Origin: Bdellovibrionaceae bacterium UBA6502
GTDB lineage: Bacteria > Bdellovibrionota > Bdellovibrionia > Bdellovibrionales > UBA840
DNA length: 64,000 nucleotides
Reading direction: 5' to 3'
Assembly (NCBI GenBank): GCA_002436415.1
Contig: DJMA01000007.1
Location: 11,042-75,041 of the forward strand
The notes beneath the pieces are model-generated. The model saw only the letters and a list, made by a program, of their open reading frames with translations, had not been told where the DNA came from and did no database searches. Position 1 is the first letter of the stretch, and each line of letters starts with the position of its first letter. The translations under genes and the position numbers were made by a program. Below are positions 35,133 to 44,534 of the stretch, piece by piece.

Positions 35133-36451
35133 GCGATTCTTAGGTTAACAACTTTTTCTTCATTTTCTATATAGTTTGTCGTCAAGCTTGGGTAGTAGGC
35201 CTGTCTTAAGTAATCGTTGTATATTAACCATTCTTTAGGGATTTCTCCTTTGAAGAGTATTCCGTAGCGGTTAAACTCAGAGTTTTCCCAAATAACGTTC
35301 GCTTTTAGTTTTACTTCTTTACCATTTAAAACGGTTTTTATAATCACCAATTCACCAACATTCATTTTCTTTTCTGTGAAAATAGCGGCACCTAACATAG
35401 AGGCTTCGATGATTTGTGAATAATTTTTTTCTAATAAGTTTCCAGTCACTAAATCAGAACGTAGGGAGGTTGGGAAGCGCATATTTGCTCTAGAGCTTTC
35501 AGGGCCTGAGTGGCAGACTCCTGTTTCTCTGATTACACTTGGACTTCCGTATATCTTTTTGAGTGCATTTTTTTCGTCACTACTTAATTGTTCAAAAGTA
35601 CTTGTACGGTTTTTAAAATACTCTCTCACTGTTTCTGGTTCAATGCTATTGTGCGAAGAAAGAGGGTAGTCGTGTTCTGGTAATTCAACATGCTGTCTGT
35701 CGCGGTATACATACATATAGTGGTAAACATTTTTTTCTATAGGGTAGTTTCTATAGTTGTTTTTCATCTCATTGGCAAAATTTTCGTTTTTCTCGTATTT
35801 AAATTCCAAGGCAAGCGGGTTGATGCCGTTGTGTTTTACATAAGAGTATTCATTGGCTTCTTCCTTTACGCTAAGGGGTTTAAAGCAAATGATGTCTTCA
35901 TAGAAAAATTTAGCCGTATCATTTACCACAGCAACCAATGCGTTGATGTTTCCAACTTCTTGGCAATATAAGTGAATAAAGTTAATTACAGGGAACATTA
36001 ATTTCCCTCTTCTTAGACCAGAGTCTTTGGCGATGGCTAAGCTAGATATTTCTGCGATTTTAGAGTTTCTCTTTCTAAGTTCGGTGATGTCACTAGTAGC
36101 ATCAATTGGTAAACCAAAAATACTATCTTGTATGATGGTAAAGGTACCTATTACTTTGTCGAAGTGTTTTACAACACAAAGCGTAGTGGTAGGTAAAGCG
36201 TGATATTTAGTGACTCTTAATCCTGATGTTTCCTCATCAATCAATTTCGTCTCTAAATAGGTATCGTGCAAAATTTTGTAGGCTTGTTCGATTTCTTCCT
36301 TGCTTTCAGCCACTTTAATTTTAATTCCTGGGATGTAGGAATAATTTAATTTCAATTGAGATCGAATGATGGGAACTCTTAGTTTTGCTGGTAGGCGACC
36401 GATCAACTTGTAACTTCTTCGTAACACTTTTTTTACCAAACTCGAGTACAT
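35129..36451 (-). CDS. FeeM-like N-acyltransferase fused to PilZ domain
   Basis: 440 residues. Residues about 35-235 resemble the GNAT-fold N-acyl amino acid synthase/autoinducer synthase group (IKVAESKEEIEQAYKILHD, EISSLAIAKDSGLRRGKLM, VNDTAKFFYEDI). Residues about 325-425 look like PilZ: RFPTSLR, then ASMLGAAIF and a beta-barrel. The canonical c-di-GMP motif (RxxxR and D/NxSxxG) is degenerate, with Glu in place of Asp/Asn, so nucleotide binding is uncertain. It may join a fatty acyl group from acyl-ACP to an amine. Divergent from the thiF-ridA-ydcF-like operon. Confidence 0.7.
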   Translation of the reverse strand: MYSSLVKKVLRRSYKLIGRLPAKLRVPIIRSQLKLNYSYIPGIKIKVAESKEEIEQAYKILHDTYLETKLIDEETSGLRVTKYHALPTTTLCVVKHFDKVIGTFTIIQDSIFGLPIDATSDITELRKRNSKIAEISSLAIAKDSGLRRGKLMFPVINFIHLYCQEVGNINALVAVVNDTAKFFYEDIICFKPLSVKEEANEYSYVKHNGINPLALEFKYEKNENFANEMKNNYRNYPIEKNVYHYMYVYRDRQHVELPEHDYPLSSHNSIEPETVREYFKNRTSTFEQLSSDEKNALKKIYGSPSVIRETGVCHSGPESSRANMRFPTSLRSDLVTGNLLEKNYSQIIEASMLGAAIFTEKKMNVGELVIIKTVLNGKEVKLKANVIWENSEFNRYGILFKGEIPKEWLIYNDYLRQAYYPSLTTNYIENEEKVVNLRIA

Positions 36452-36735
36452 TTGACTCCTCCGTATAACTTATTACGATTCGGTGTAGATTCGACTAGAC
36501 TTTAGTGTTGAAATGATGCTTTTTGTTAAAATTCTCGAGAACTTACAAAATTGAGGAAAGTACTTAAAAGTGTAAACTTCTTGGTCGATGGCCTTCAAGA
36601 AGCGTCCATTTTTTGTGAAATTGAATAAAAATGAGTTATTTGGTTAAGAGTAAGGTCTTGAAATTAATAAATAATTAAAGCTTAGTTTGAGATATATTCT
36701 TTTCCTTCGTAACAATTTCTTCTACCATAAATGCT

Positions 36736-37620
36736 ATGAACAAATTCGATTATGATCTTGCGTATTCTAGAAACATCGGTTGGGTTACTCGCTCTGAGCA
36801 ACAAGAAATTAGAAAGAAAAAAATTGCCATCGCTGGCATGGGAGGGGTTGGTGGAGTACACCTTACTACTCTTTGTAGAATGGGATTTTCAAACTTCCAC
36901 ATTGCTGATTTCGATCAGTTTGATGTGGCTAATATTAACCGGCAAGCAGGTGCTTTTGAGTCTACCTTTGGAAAAGACAAAGCCCTGGTCATGGAATCAA
37001 TTGCGAAAGACATAAATCCAGAGGCCAATATAAAGGTGTTTCCTAAAGGTCTTAATGATGAAAATATGGAAGAGTTTTTTGACGGGGTAGATCTTTACAT
37101 CGATGGTTTAGACTTTTTTGTTTTAGAGTTGAGGCAAAAGGTTTTTAAGCATTGTGAGAAGATGCAGATTCCGGGGATTACGGCAGCACCGATCGGCATG
37201 GGAGCTTCTTTTGTGAATTTCATTCCAGGAAAAATGAGTTTCGAAGATTATTTTGGCTTGAGTGAGTCAAAGGATTTCGCAGATATGATTTTACGTTTCG
37301 CCATAGGCTTGAGCCCTAAGATGATTCATCGGAAAAACATTGTGGACTTAACAGGAGGCTTTAGTTATCCAGAGAGGAAGGCTGCTTCATCTCCGATGGG
37401 ATGCCAAATTGCTTCTGGTGTTGCTGTGACGGAAGCGGTTAAGATTTTGTTGGGAAGGGGTAAGCTCTACACTGCGCCTTGGGCATTGCATTTTGACGCA
37501 TTTTCCAACGAATATGTGAAAACTTATACAATCGGTGGTAAAAGGAATCCTTTATTAAAACTGAAATTGGCCATTGCCAGGAAGTTTTATATGAATGAAA
37601 GCAAAGGAATTGAAGCATGA
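36736..37620 (+). CDS. ThiF/E1-like adenylyltransferase
   Basis: 294 residues. Nucleotide-binding loop AGMGGVGG (about 33-40) and the adenylation signature DFDQFDVANINRQ (58-70, with catalytic Arg69) are intact. No CxxC zinc-binding pairs are visible. E1-like enzymes activate a carboxyl group as an acyl-adenylate, for sulfur transfer, ubiquitin-like modification or peptide-like natural products. No ThiS/MoaD-like partner is near. First gene of a tight operon (4-nt overlap with ridA). No strong ribosome-binding site upstream. The exact substrate is unknown. Confidence 0.85.
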   Translation: MNKFDYDLAYSRNIGWVTRSEQQEIRKKKIAIAGMGGVGGVHLTTLCRMGFSNFHIADFDQFDVANINRQAGAFESTFGKDKALVMESIAKDINPEANIKVFPKGLNDENMEEFFDGVDLYIDGLDFFVLELRQKVFKHCEKMQIPGITAAPIGMGASFVNFIPGKMSFEDYFGLSESKDFADMILRFAIGLSPKMIHRKNIVDLTGGFSYPERKAASSPMGCQIASGVAVTEAVKILLGRGKLYTAPWALHFDAFSNEYVKTYTIGGKRNPLLKLKLAIARKFYMNESKGIEA

Positions 37621-37994
37621 AAATCATCCAAACCGATAAAGCACCACAAGCTATTGGCCCTTATTCACAAGCCGTTGAACACAATGGGATCATCTATCTC
37701 TCTGGGCAAATCGCTATTGATCCCAGTGACAATGAGTTGAAGCTAGATGCTGATATAGCAACGCAAACCGAACTAGTGCTTGAGAACTTAAAAAACGTTC
37801 TTATGGCTTCGGGGAGTTCTTTAGAAAAGGTTTTGAAGGTAGGTATATTCCTAAGTGATATGAATGACTTTTCTGAGGTGAACCGAGTTTATAGTAAGTA
37901 TTTTTCAAAGACTAAGCCGGCTAGATTTTGTGTGGAGGTAAGTCGTCTCCCTAAAAACGTAAAAGTAGAAATGGATGCTACGGCCTACCTATGA
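37617..37994 (+). CDS. ridA: RidA family enamine/imine deaminase
   Basis: 125 residues. APQAIGPYSQAV and PARFCVEVSRLP (Arg103, corresponding to the catalytic Arg of RidA) are intact. It hydrolyses reactive 2-aminoacrylate and related enamines. Overlaps the ThiF gene (ATGA) and the next gene by 4 nt, so it may serve that pathway as well as general metabolism. Confidence 0.93.
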   Translation: MKIIQTDKAPQAIGPYSQAVEHNGIIYLSGQIAIDPSDNELKLDADIATQTELVLENLKNVLMASGSSLEKVLKVGIFLSDMNDFSEVNRVYSKYFSKTKPARFCVEVSRLPKNVKVEMDATAYL

Positions 37995-38602
37995 TGGAAT
38001 ATTTAGAGGAACTAGATCCAAGAAAAGAAGAAAAGAATTCTAAAGAGTTTAATTGGAAACTATGCTTTGGATTTTTGGCTTTTGTTTTTGTTTTTGGTTT
38101 TTTGATTCTTAGGCAATCCCAAGAAATTATCAATACCCCTGTAACATCATGGACGGAAGACCAAAGGGCGGATTGTGGTTTGGTCTTAACTGGAGGAGCT
38201 GCAAGGATTAGTGAAGGCTTTTCTTTATTGAGTCAAAAGCGAATCAAGAAACTAGTAATCTCTGGTGTTAATCCAAACTCAAAGTTGCACGAAATTTTTC
38301 CGCAGCTGGTTTTTTATGGAAACCTTTCTGAGGAAGATATTCTTTTAGAGAAAAGATCTAAAACCACATACGGAAATGCCCAACAATCAGCAGTTTTAAT
38401 AGATGCTTTGAACTGTAAGGACATAATTTTAATCACCTCCTGGTATCATATGAAGAGGGCGTCGAAAACGATGCGAAGTAGTTTACCAAACTCCTTTCCG
38501 GTTTATCATAGGGCCGTAATTTATGGACCTAAAGATTTCTGGAGTACGGAGGTCTTCTTTGAGGCAATTAAGAGTCTATTCTATAGCCTTTGGGCTTATT
38601 AA
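37991..38602 (+). CDS. YdcF/SanA-like DUF218 membrane protein
   Basis: 203 residues with one N-terminal membrane segment (about 25-43) and a DUF218 domain: CGLVLTGGAARISEG, KKLVISG, KSKTTYGNA-like RSKTTYGNAQQS and ITSWYHMKRA. Relatives (SanA, ElyC, YdcF) act in envelope or cell-wall precursor metabolism by unclear mechanisms. Last gene of the thiF-ridA operon with a 4-nt overlap. Function in this context is unknown. Confidence 0.85.
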   Translation: MMEYLEELDPRKEEKNSKEFNWKLCFGFLAFVFVFGFLILRQSQEIINTPVTSWTEDQRADCGLVLTGGAARISEGFSLLSQKRIKKLVISGVNPNSKLHEIFPQLVFYGNLSEEDILLEKRSKTTYGNAQQSAVLIDALNCKDIILITSWYHMKRASKTMRSSLPNSFPVYHRAVIYGPKDFWSTEVFFEAIKSLFYSLWAY

Positions 38603-38749
38603 AAAATAAGCTAGAGCCAAGGCCTTAGGTTGGGTTTGTGGCAAAAAACTCCTAAATTTAATCTGTCTAGTTTGCTTCACGAGCGCATTCTTTGTTTGTT
38701 GTATTTCCTATCAGTATCCTAATAGAGGACCTAAAAAAAGGAGACTGGA

Positions 38750-39655
38750 GTGAAACGAAAAAAGAAACTTCTTCTTGCTGCTTTTGTAATTGGAATGTGT
38801 AGCGCGGCAAGATTGGCTTGGCAGGAAAGTTCTTCTTCTGTGATTGAAAAAGATTTTGGCGCAGAAGTAATTTATGGCGAGGACGATCGAGTAGAGTATT
38901 TTGAGGTAAACTCTGAGCTACAAGATATAGCAGACTCCACTTTGACCTTAGTGAGAAGTGTTAACTTAGAAAGAAAAGCTGATGAGGTCTTTTTTCAAGT
39001 GGATAATTACAAAGAGGCTATGCGACTTTGTGATGACGAAGCATTTGGGGATCAGAATTTATTGGGATTTTGTTCGGGGAGTTTAGTTGGACCTGATTTG
39101 GTTTTAACGGCAGGTCATTGCATAACCGGTGGCTATGATTGTAGAGCAACTTCTATTGTGTTTGACTACAATTTGAAAGGACCAGGGGATGTTCCTTTAA
39201 GCACTCACCAGGACAATGTCTATGAGTGTGCAGAAGTAATTCATACAGAGTTTGTGAACGATGGCGCGGACTTTGCCGTGATTCGTTTAGATAGACCTGT
39301 AGTTGGCCGCAAAAGTTTGGCCATTAAAAGGCAGCACAAGGCTCAAGTTGGCGATGCTATGATTGTCTTAGGGCATCCTGCTGGCTTACCATTAAAAATC
39401 GCAGGAGGGGCCAATGTACGCTCTGACAAAGGATCTCATTTTGTGGCTAACCTTGATACCTATGGAGGTAATTCTGGATCTGCGGTAATCGATGCCTTTA
39501 CTGGAGAAGTAGCTGGAGTTTTGGTTCGTGGTGAAACGGACTTTGTTCAAAGAGGGAATTGCAGTGTTTCAAATGTTTGCCAAGATAGTGAATGCTCAGG
39601 AGAAGATGTTACTCATGCCAGCGAGGCTGCGGCTTATATACCTGAGGTCTTTTAA
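38750..39655 (+). CDS. Exported trypsin-like serine protease
   Basis: 301 residues from a GTG start with AAAGGAG upstream. A basic N-terminus and hydrophobic core (about 1-20) form a signal peptide. The S1 catalytic triad is clear: His123 (TAGHC), Asp174 (DFAVIRL) and Ser243 (GGNSGSAV). The chemistry resembles V8/glutamyl endopeptidase-type enzymes. Several Cys suggest disulfides outside the cytosol. Probably a secreted or periplasmic protease. Terminator follows. Confidence 0.88.
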   Translation: MKRKKKLLLAAFVIGMCSAARLAWQESSSSVIEKDFGAEVIYGEDDRVEYFEVNSELQDIADSTLTLVRSVNLERKADEVFFQVDNYKEAMRLCDDEAFGDQNLLGFCSGSLVGPDLVLTAGHCITGGYDCRATSIVFDYNLKGPGDVPLSTHQDNVYECAEVIHTEFVNDGADFAVIRLDRPVVGRKSLAIKRQHKAQVGDAMIVLGHPAGLPLKIAGGANVRSDKGSHFVANLDTYGGNSGSAVIDAFTGEVAGVLVRGETDFVQRGNCSVSNVCQDSECSGEDVTHASEAAAYIPEVF

Positions 39656-39671
39656 TTTAAATACTGGGAAT

Positions 39672-39700
39672 AAAAAAAGAGCCTTTCGGCTCTTTTTTTT
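39672..39700. terminator. Bidirectional intrinsic terminator
   Basis: Stem AAAAAAAGAGCC/GGCTCTTTTTTT with loop TTTC, between the serine protease (+) and the oxygenase gene (-), four nt before the latter's stop. Confidence 0.88.
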
Positions 39701-39703
39701 GTT

Positions 39704-40654
39704 TTAAGATAATCCAATCGCTCTTAATCGTTCCATCAAAAACTCGTGGCTATTGATTGGTGGCCATTTTACTCCATCACCTTCACAAGAAGGAATGCAC
39801 TCTAAAACTGCATTAGGGTGAGGGTGGCAAAAGTAAGGCATGCTATAACGATGATCGTTTGTTCCATCATTTGGATTAACCACTCGATGCGTGGTTGCTG
39901 GAATTTTTCCGTTAGTGATTCTTTGTAACATATCACCAGCGTCTACAATCAAGTTGTTGGCTGCGGTTTCTACAGGTAACCAAGTTCCATCGCGATCTTT
40001 TAATTCAAGACCAGTAGCTGTTGCTGCCACCAGAATGGTGATTAAGTTAATGTCCTCGTGTTCAGCAGCGCGAACGCATCTTGGATCAGAACCTTCTGGA
40101 ATTGGCGGGTAGTGAAGAAGTCGTAAGATGGAGTTTCCGTCTTTAATCATATTTGCAAAGTAGTCTTCTTCCACTTCTAAGGCTTTGCCTAGGGCCTGCA
40201 ATAAAATAGCAGAAGTCTCATCTAGTTTTTCATAAAGTTCACTAAATGTGTTTTTAAAGTCTTTAACGTCTTCGTCAGGCCAAATGTTTTTAGGGTATTG
40301 AGAGTTTAGAGCATGGTCTTTATCTAGTTCACGACCCACATGCCAAAACTCTTTTAAGTCACTTACTTCCGCGTTCTTGGCATGTTCTTTACCAAATGGC
40401 GTGTAGCCTCTTTGAAAGTTACCATTTTCTAAAATGTAATTGTTCTTTTTATCGACCGGTAAAGTGAAAAACTCTTCCACTTTGTTGTAGGCTTGGTCTA
40501 ATTTTTCTGTTGGAACATTATGGTCTTTTAAAATGATAAATCCATAGTCTTTAATTCCTTCAAATAAATTAGAAATAAAAGTTTCTTGCTCTTCCTTTGA
40601 ACCATGAGTGTAGGAACGAAGACTTAGTTCAGGTACCTTTCTTAAAGTAGACAT
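39704..40654 (-). CDS. Isopenicillin N synthase-like 2OG-Fe(II) oxygenase
   Basis: 316 residues from ATG 40654, favoured over 40678 because AAAGGGGAA precedes it. The DIOX_N domain (about 5-120) and the Fe(II)/2-oxoglutarate domain follow: AEHEDINLITIL supplies His and Asp, TTHRVVNP the distal His, and DHRYSMPYF the Arg-x-Ser cosubstrate pair. It probably oxidises a small molecule with O2 and 2-oxoglutarate; the substrate is not readable, and true penicillin biosynthesis is unlikely. Monocistronic. Confidence 0.88.
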   Translation of the reverse strand: MSTLRKVPELSLRSYTHGSKEEQETFISNLFEGIKDYGFIILKDHNVPTEKLDQAYNKVEEFFTLPVDKKNNYILENGNFQRGYTPFGKEHAKNAEVSDLKEFWHVGRELDKDHALNSQYPKNIWPDEDVKDFKNTFSELYEKLDETSAILLQALGKALEVEEDYFANMIKDGNSILRLLHYPPIPEGSDPRCVRAAEHEDINLITILVAATATGLELKDRDGTWLPVETAANNLIVDAGDMLQRITNGKIPATTHRVVNPNDGTNDHRYSMPYFCHPHPNAVLECIPSCEGDGVKWPPINSHEFLMERLRAIGLS

Positions 40655-40835
40655 ACTTTCCCCTTTTGTAGAATCCATATAAATTGCCCGCTTTTAAAGC
40701 TGTTATAATCCTTTTTCCTCGATTTTGCTAATCCTATTAATGAATCTGTCAGATATAAAAAAATTATTAGTTGAAAAGTCTCGTATTGCTAAATAAATTG
40801 AAATTTCTTCAAGTAAAACCCTAGTAAGGATAAAA

Positions 40836-41666
40836 ATGTCGCTTTTTATGTATCTGCTTTATGTAATTCCAAGAAGATTACTTTCTCGCATCGTTGGAAA
40901 ACTGATGCACTTAAAACTTCCTTTTCGTCTAAATCGTCTTACGGTGAAATTGTTTGCAGATTTCTACAATATTAATGTGGATGAAGCTGAGTATCCAATT
41001 GGCTACTATTCCAGCATTGGTGATTTTTTTGTGAGGCGCTTAAAGCCCGAGGCTCGACCGGTTTCTGAAGCTATGTTGGTGCATCCAGCAGATGCTAAGA
41101 TTAGCCAAGCGGCTATGATCGAGTCAGGGGAGTTGATTCAGGCAAAAAACAAAACCTACAGTTTACGCTCATTTTTAGGAGCTGATGATTATGTGAATTC
41201 TTTGAAGAATCCATTTTTTATCACTTATTATTTGTGTCCCACAGACTATCACCGTGTTCATTGTCCAGCTGATGCTAGAGTGCTTTCTGTACACTATTTG
41301 CCAGGAGATTTATGGCCGGTGAATGAGTGGAGTACCACGCGAATCGAGTCGCTGTTTTCTGTAAATGAAAGAGTTGTGATTGAGTTGGAAATCGCTTCTA
41401 AAAAAGCCTTTGCTGTTTTGGTGGGGGCAACGAATGTGGGAAAAATGACTCTAGCTTTTGATTCAGATTTGATTACCAATCAAGGGCGCAGAGGCTCTCC
41501 CGTTTTTAAGACCTATGAAGATGTTTTTCTTAAGAAAAATGATGAACTAGGCTGTTTCCATATGGGATCAACGGTTGTGATGGTTTACGATGAAAGCTTT
41601 TTGGGAGACTTATCAAAATTAAAATCAACGAGCTCCCGAGTAGGAGCTGCGCTTTTTAGTGAATGA
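40836..41666 (+). CDS. psd: Phosphatidylserine decarboxylase proenzyme
   Basis: 276 residues. The self-cleavage site is MGST, where Ser245 would become the pyruvoyl group (the family usually has LGST). HPADAKIS, the DYHRVHCPAD motif and FSVNERVV are all typical. It converts phosphatidylserine to phosphatidylethanolamine at the inner membrane. The ribosome-binding site is AAGGAT. It ends base-to-base with the minus-strand gene at 41667. Confidence 0.96.
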   Translation: MSLFMYLLYVIPRRLLSRIVGKLMHLKLPFRLNRLTVKLFADFYNINVDEAEYPIGYYSSIGDFFVRRLKPEARPVSEAMLVHPADAKISQAAMIESGELIQAKNKTYSLRSFLGADDYVNSLKNPFFITYYLCPTDYHRVHCPADARVLSVHYLPGDLWPVNEWSTTRIESLFSVNERVVIELEIASKKAFAVLVGATNVGKMTLAFDSDLITNQGRRGSPVFKTYEDVFLKKNDELGCFHMGSTVVMVYDESFLGDLSKLKSTSSRVGAALFSE

Positions 41667-42983
41667 TCAATGGGTAAGAGACTGCTGAAATAAGCCGGGA
41701 ATTCTTCTTCGCAATTGAGGGCTTTGGCGAAGCTCTTCTGCAATTCGGTCTTCAAAGCGATCCATGATTTTTGGTAGTTGTTGAATCATTCTGCGAATGT
41801 ATTTTTTCTTTAAGATAAGTCTCACAGGTAATGGCAGGCTAGAGCGCATATCCTCTATGATTCTATTCGAGTTTTGCATATCTAGTATGTCTTGCCATTT
41901 TTTTAATAAGCCACGATTGTCAGGGTAGGGAACGTACCATAAGGCTTCAAAAGCCGACTCAGGAACTTCATCATACAAAAAGGCTTTTAATACTTCATTA
42001 ACAGAAAGCTCAACCGCGCTAAGTGGCATGGCGATTTTGGCGTCTTCCTCTGTAGCACAAGTGTTTAGGTGTGTGTCACTGCCGGTACGCCATTTCACAC
42101 CGAGGGAGTTTTGGACGACCAATCCAACTTCGTTGCCATACTCATCTTTACCTTCATAATCGTGCATTAGCATACCTAAGCCATCACCGATAAAGGAACC
42201 GAGAAGTCTACTGGTATTGTCTTTTGCCCAGTCTTTTAAATCTTTTCGAGGTACTCTCAAATGTCCAGCAGGAAAAGAATCGGTTAAATAGTGATCTGCA
42301 AAAGCATTGATGAACAAGGCCTTGTTTAATATCTTTAAGGCAAGTTCTGTCCTGCCGCTGCGATAGCTTCTTCCAGCTGCTTGTGCGTAGAACAATGCGC
42401 GCTCGTGGTGTTTTACATATGCTTTTACATTGTCCCATGCAAAGTGATCATAGTTTTTCATTACAACTGATAGATAGTCCCCACCATACAAAACGTTTAC
42501 CCATGTACAGTCTGGGTATTTTAGTTCAGGATTGGATTTCTGTTCGGCATGAACACGACCTTCTTTGTCGATGCACTGAAAAATCTCACCGATGGAGTGT
42601 TTTCGGGAGTTTTCGAAATAGGCATCATCTACTTTTAAATAGAAATCGCCTAGTGCCAAAAGTTCTCCGTAGCTAAATGCAATTTTTCGATCGTTTCTAT
42701 AGATTCCGTTCAATAGACAAAAGCTTTCGTTTTGAACAGAGTTTTTTTCACAGGCTTTTTGGAATCCTAAATCTCCTAGTTGCAAATGTTCTGCACCAGA
42801 CCACATGATGTTGAAATCATTTTTTGTAGGTTTGTGCTGGGCTTTATTATGTACTTGCTGGGCCCATGGGATTCTTTGATTGTTTAAGCTGGTTTTAATT
42901 TGAACACAACTTGAGGCGATACCATCTGAACTTGCAACTGCTTGCAGGCTTAGAATGAAGAAAATCATAACACGTTTGAACAT
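41667..42983 (-). CDS. Exported phospholipase C/P1 nuclease-fold-like protein
   Basis: 438 residues with a signal peptide (about 1-20). The middle, INAFADHYLTDSFPAGHLRVPR (split here as NAFADHYLTD and SFPAGH), matches the His/Asp zinc-ligand pattern of bacterial zinc-dependent phospholipase C and S1/P1 nucleases; GAEHLQLGD and HHERALFYA may add ligands. It could hydrolyse phospholipids or nucleic acid outside the cytosol. Fold assignment is moderate; substrate uncertain. It directly abuts the stop of psd. Confidence 0.65.
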   Translation of the reverse strand: MFKRVMIFFILSLQAVASSDGIASSCVQIKTSLNNQRIPWAQQVHNKAQHKPTKNDFNIMWSGAEHLQLGDLGFQKACEKNSVQNESFCLLNGIYRNDRKIAFSYGELLALGDFYLKVDDAYFENSRKHSIGEIFQCIDKEGRVHAEQKSNPELKYPDCTWVNVLYGGDYLSVVMKNYDHFAWDNVKAYVKHHERALFYAQAAGRSYRSGRTELALKILNKALFINAFADHYLTDSFPAGHLRVPRKDLKDWAKDNTSRLLGSFIGDGLGMLMHDYEGKDEYGNEVGLVVQNSLGVKWRTGSDTHLNTCATEEDAKIAMPLSAVELSVNEVLKAFLYDEVPESAFEALWYVPYPDNRGLLKKWQDILDMQNSNRIIEDMRSSLPLPVRLILKKKYIRRMIQQLPKIMDRFEDRIAEELRQSPQLRRRIPGLFQQSLTH

Positions 42984-43613
42984 AGCCTTACCCCTTTAAA
43001 GCTGTTCCTCCATGATATTTGTACTGTTCTTTAAATCCTTTTAGAGCAGTATTAGAATTGTTTTAGGCATTAATTCATTCGGTATTTGGCTCTTGGTCTT
43101 AAAGGAAACAAGCAATTTTGTAGAGAAAGATTAGACCAAGGTTAGAGATGACTAGGCATTTGGTCTTGTAGTTGATCCTTCTATCTAGGCAATAGTCCTA
43201 GGTGTGTTTTGTGTGTCTACAAAACTTTTTTTAGATCAATGTTATGCTTTTAGTTTCTTTAGCTTATAAAAAATGAAAAAGGAGTAGTTTAGCTTTTTGA
43301 AGTAGTCTTACAGCTTGATTTTGTTTTAAGACTAAGTCTAGTGACTTTTGCATTGGTTTTTATGTTTGATTGCAGTCTAAGAAAATATATTCAGAAGGCA
43401 AAAAGCATAAAATCTTATGATCTTTAAGTCTAAAAAAACAAAGTTTCAATTAGATGTCATTAATTCGGTAAAATGCCTAAAAAAGTTTTTAGGCATTTGT
43501 AGCTGGCTAGTAGCTTATAGATTGAAAAGAGATAAGGGAGAGAAATCTCGATGCCTTAAACTTTAGAGGCAAAAATTGAGCGTCATTCTATTTTTGCTTA
43601 GTCATTGTAAGGC
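42984..43613. other. 630-nt intergenic region without a gene
   Basis: No coding frame of natural-looking protein was found on either strand. It carries repeated TAGGCATT- and AGTCTA-like words and a perfect 13-bp palindrome at 43471-43498. A small RNA or regulatory region is possible but not demonstrated. Confidence 0.5.
43471..43498. repeat. Perfect 13-bp inverted repeat
   Basis: AAATGCCTAAAAA (43471-43483), a 2-nt centre, and TTTTTAGGCATTT (43486-43498). There is no T-run after it on the minus strand, so it is not a standard terminator of the LysR gene that ends 116 nt away. Candidate operator or hairpin. Confidence 0.6.
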
Positions 43614-44534
43614 TTAATTAGTAGCACTTTGTTTTAAGCGATCAACGAGCCAGTTTAGTAGAGTTGAGCTTGAGGTGTCGAAACTACGGTTTTCAATATA
43701 GGCCAGAGATATTTGGTTTACCAAGGGTTTACCACTTCCTTCAAAGCGAATGATTTCATGTCCTCTTTTTATTAAGCGGTCATAAAGGTGATGGGGGAGG
43801 ATTCCCGCACCCATTCCTCTAACGATGAACTTACTAAGCCCCTGTACATCCATCACGGTGGCTTTAACATCTAGGTTTAAGTTTTTGTTTCCTAGGTGTT
43901 GTTCAAACCATCTTCCTAATACTGGCTGACCTTGTTGGTATTCAACGTAGGGAAGGCTTTCATAAAACTTTTTTTCATTTTTAATTTTTTTATTGTCTAA
44001 AAGCTCTGGTGAAATACAAAGTTCTAAATTTTCTGAATATATTTGTTCAAGATGAATTCTTCGATCCATTTTGAATTGGTCCACAAAAGCGAAATCGATA
44101 TCTCCATTTAGAAGTTTTTGGTTAAAAACTTCTGCGAAATCTAGGTACAAACGATATTTTATGAAAGGAAAGTTTTTTGAAAACTCACAAAGAAGCGGAA
44201 TGATTTCGTTATTGCCAAATTCAATGGGCATACCGATTGTGACAGTTCCTTTTAAGTTTTGTTTATCGTCTTTTAGTCCCCATAAGGCGTCTTCAATTCC
44301 ACTAAGGCCTCGAGAGATATTTGTGTATAATTCTTTTCCTTTATTGGTGGGGATAAGACGTTGGTTAATTCTATCAAATAACTGGACATCGAGGGTTTCC
44401 TCAAGACTGCGAATGTGTTGACTCACTCCTGATTGGGTCAAATGTAAGTTCTTCGCCGCCATTGTCATAGAGTTGGTTTTGAATACTTCTTGAAACACTC
44501 GTAATTGATTTAAATTGACCTGATCTAATAACAT
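43614..44534 (-). CDS. LysR-type transcriptional regulator
   Basis: 306 residues. N-terminal winged HTH (about 7-65: LNQLRVFQEVFKTNSMTMAA, then LTQSGVSQHIRSLE) and a periplasmic-binding-protein-like effector domain (about 95-300). It binds DNA as a tetramer and responds to a small ligand. No divergent target gene abuts it, unusual for LysR loci. The effector is unknown. Confidence 0.93.
   Translation of the reverse strand: MLLDQVNLNQLRVFQEVFKTNSMTMAAKNLHLTQSGVSQHIRSLEETLDVQLFDRINQRLIPTNKGKELYTNISRGLSGIEDALWGLKDDKQNLKGTVTIGMPIEFGNNEIIPLLCEFSKNFPFIKYRLYLDFAEVFNQKLLNGDIDFAFVDQFKMDRRIHLEQIYSENLELCISPELLDNKKIKNEKKFYESLPYVEYQQGQPVLGRWFEQHLGNKNLNLDVKATVMDVQGLSKFIVRGMGAGILPHHLYDRLIKRGHEIIRFEGSGKPLVNQISLAYIENRSFDTSSSTLLNWLVDRLKQSATN

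Noticed and set aside
39704..40654. Beta-lactam biosynthesis by the IPNS-like protein
   Set aside because: Only the general oxygenase fold and metal ligands are visible; no ACV synthetase or other pathway genes are nearby.
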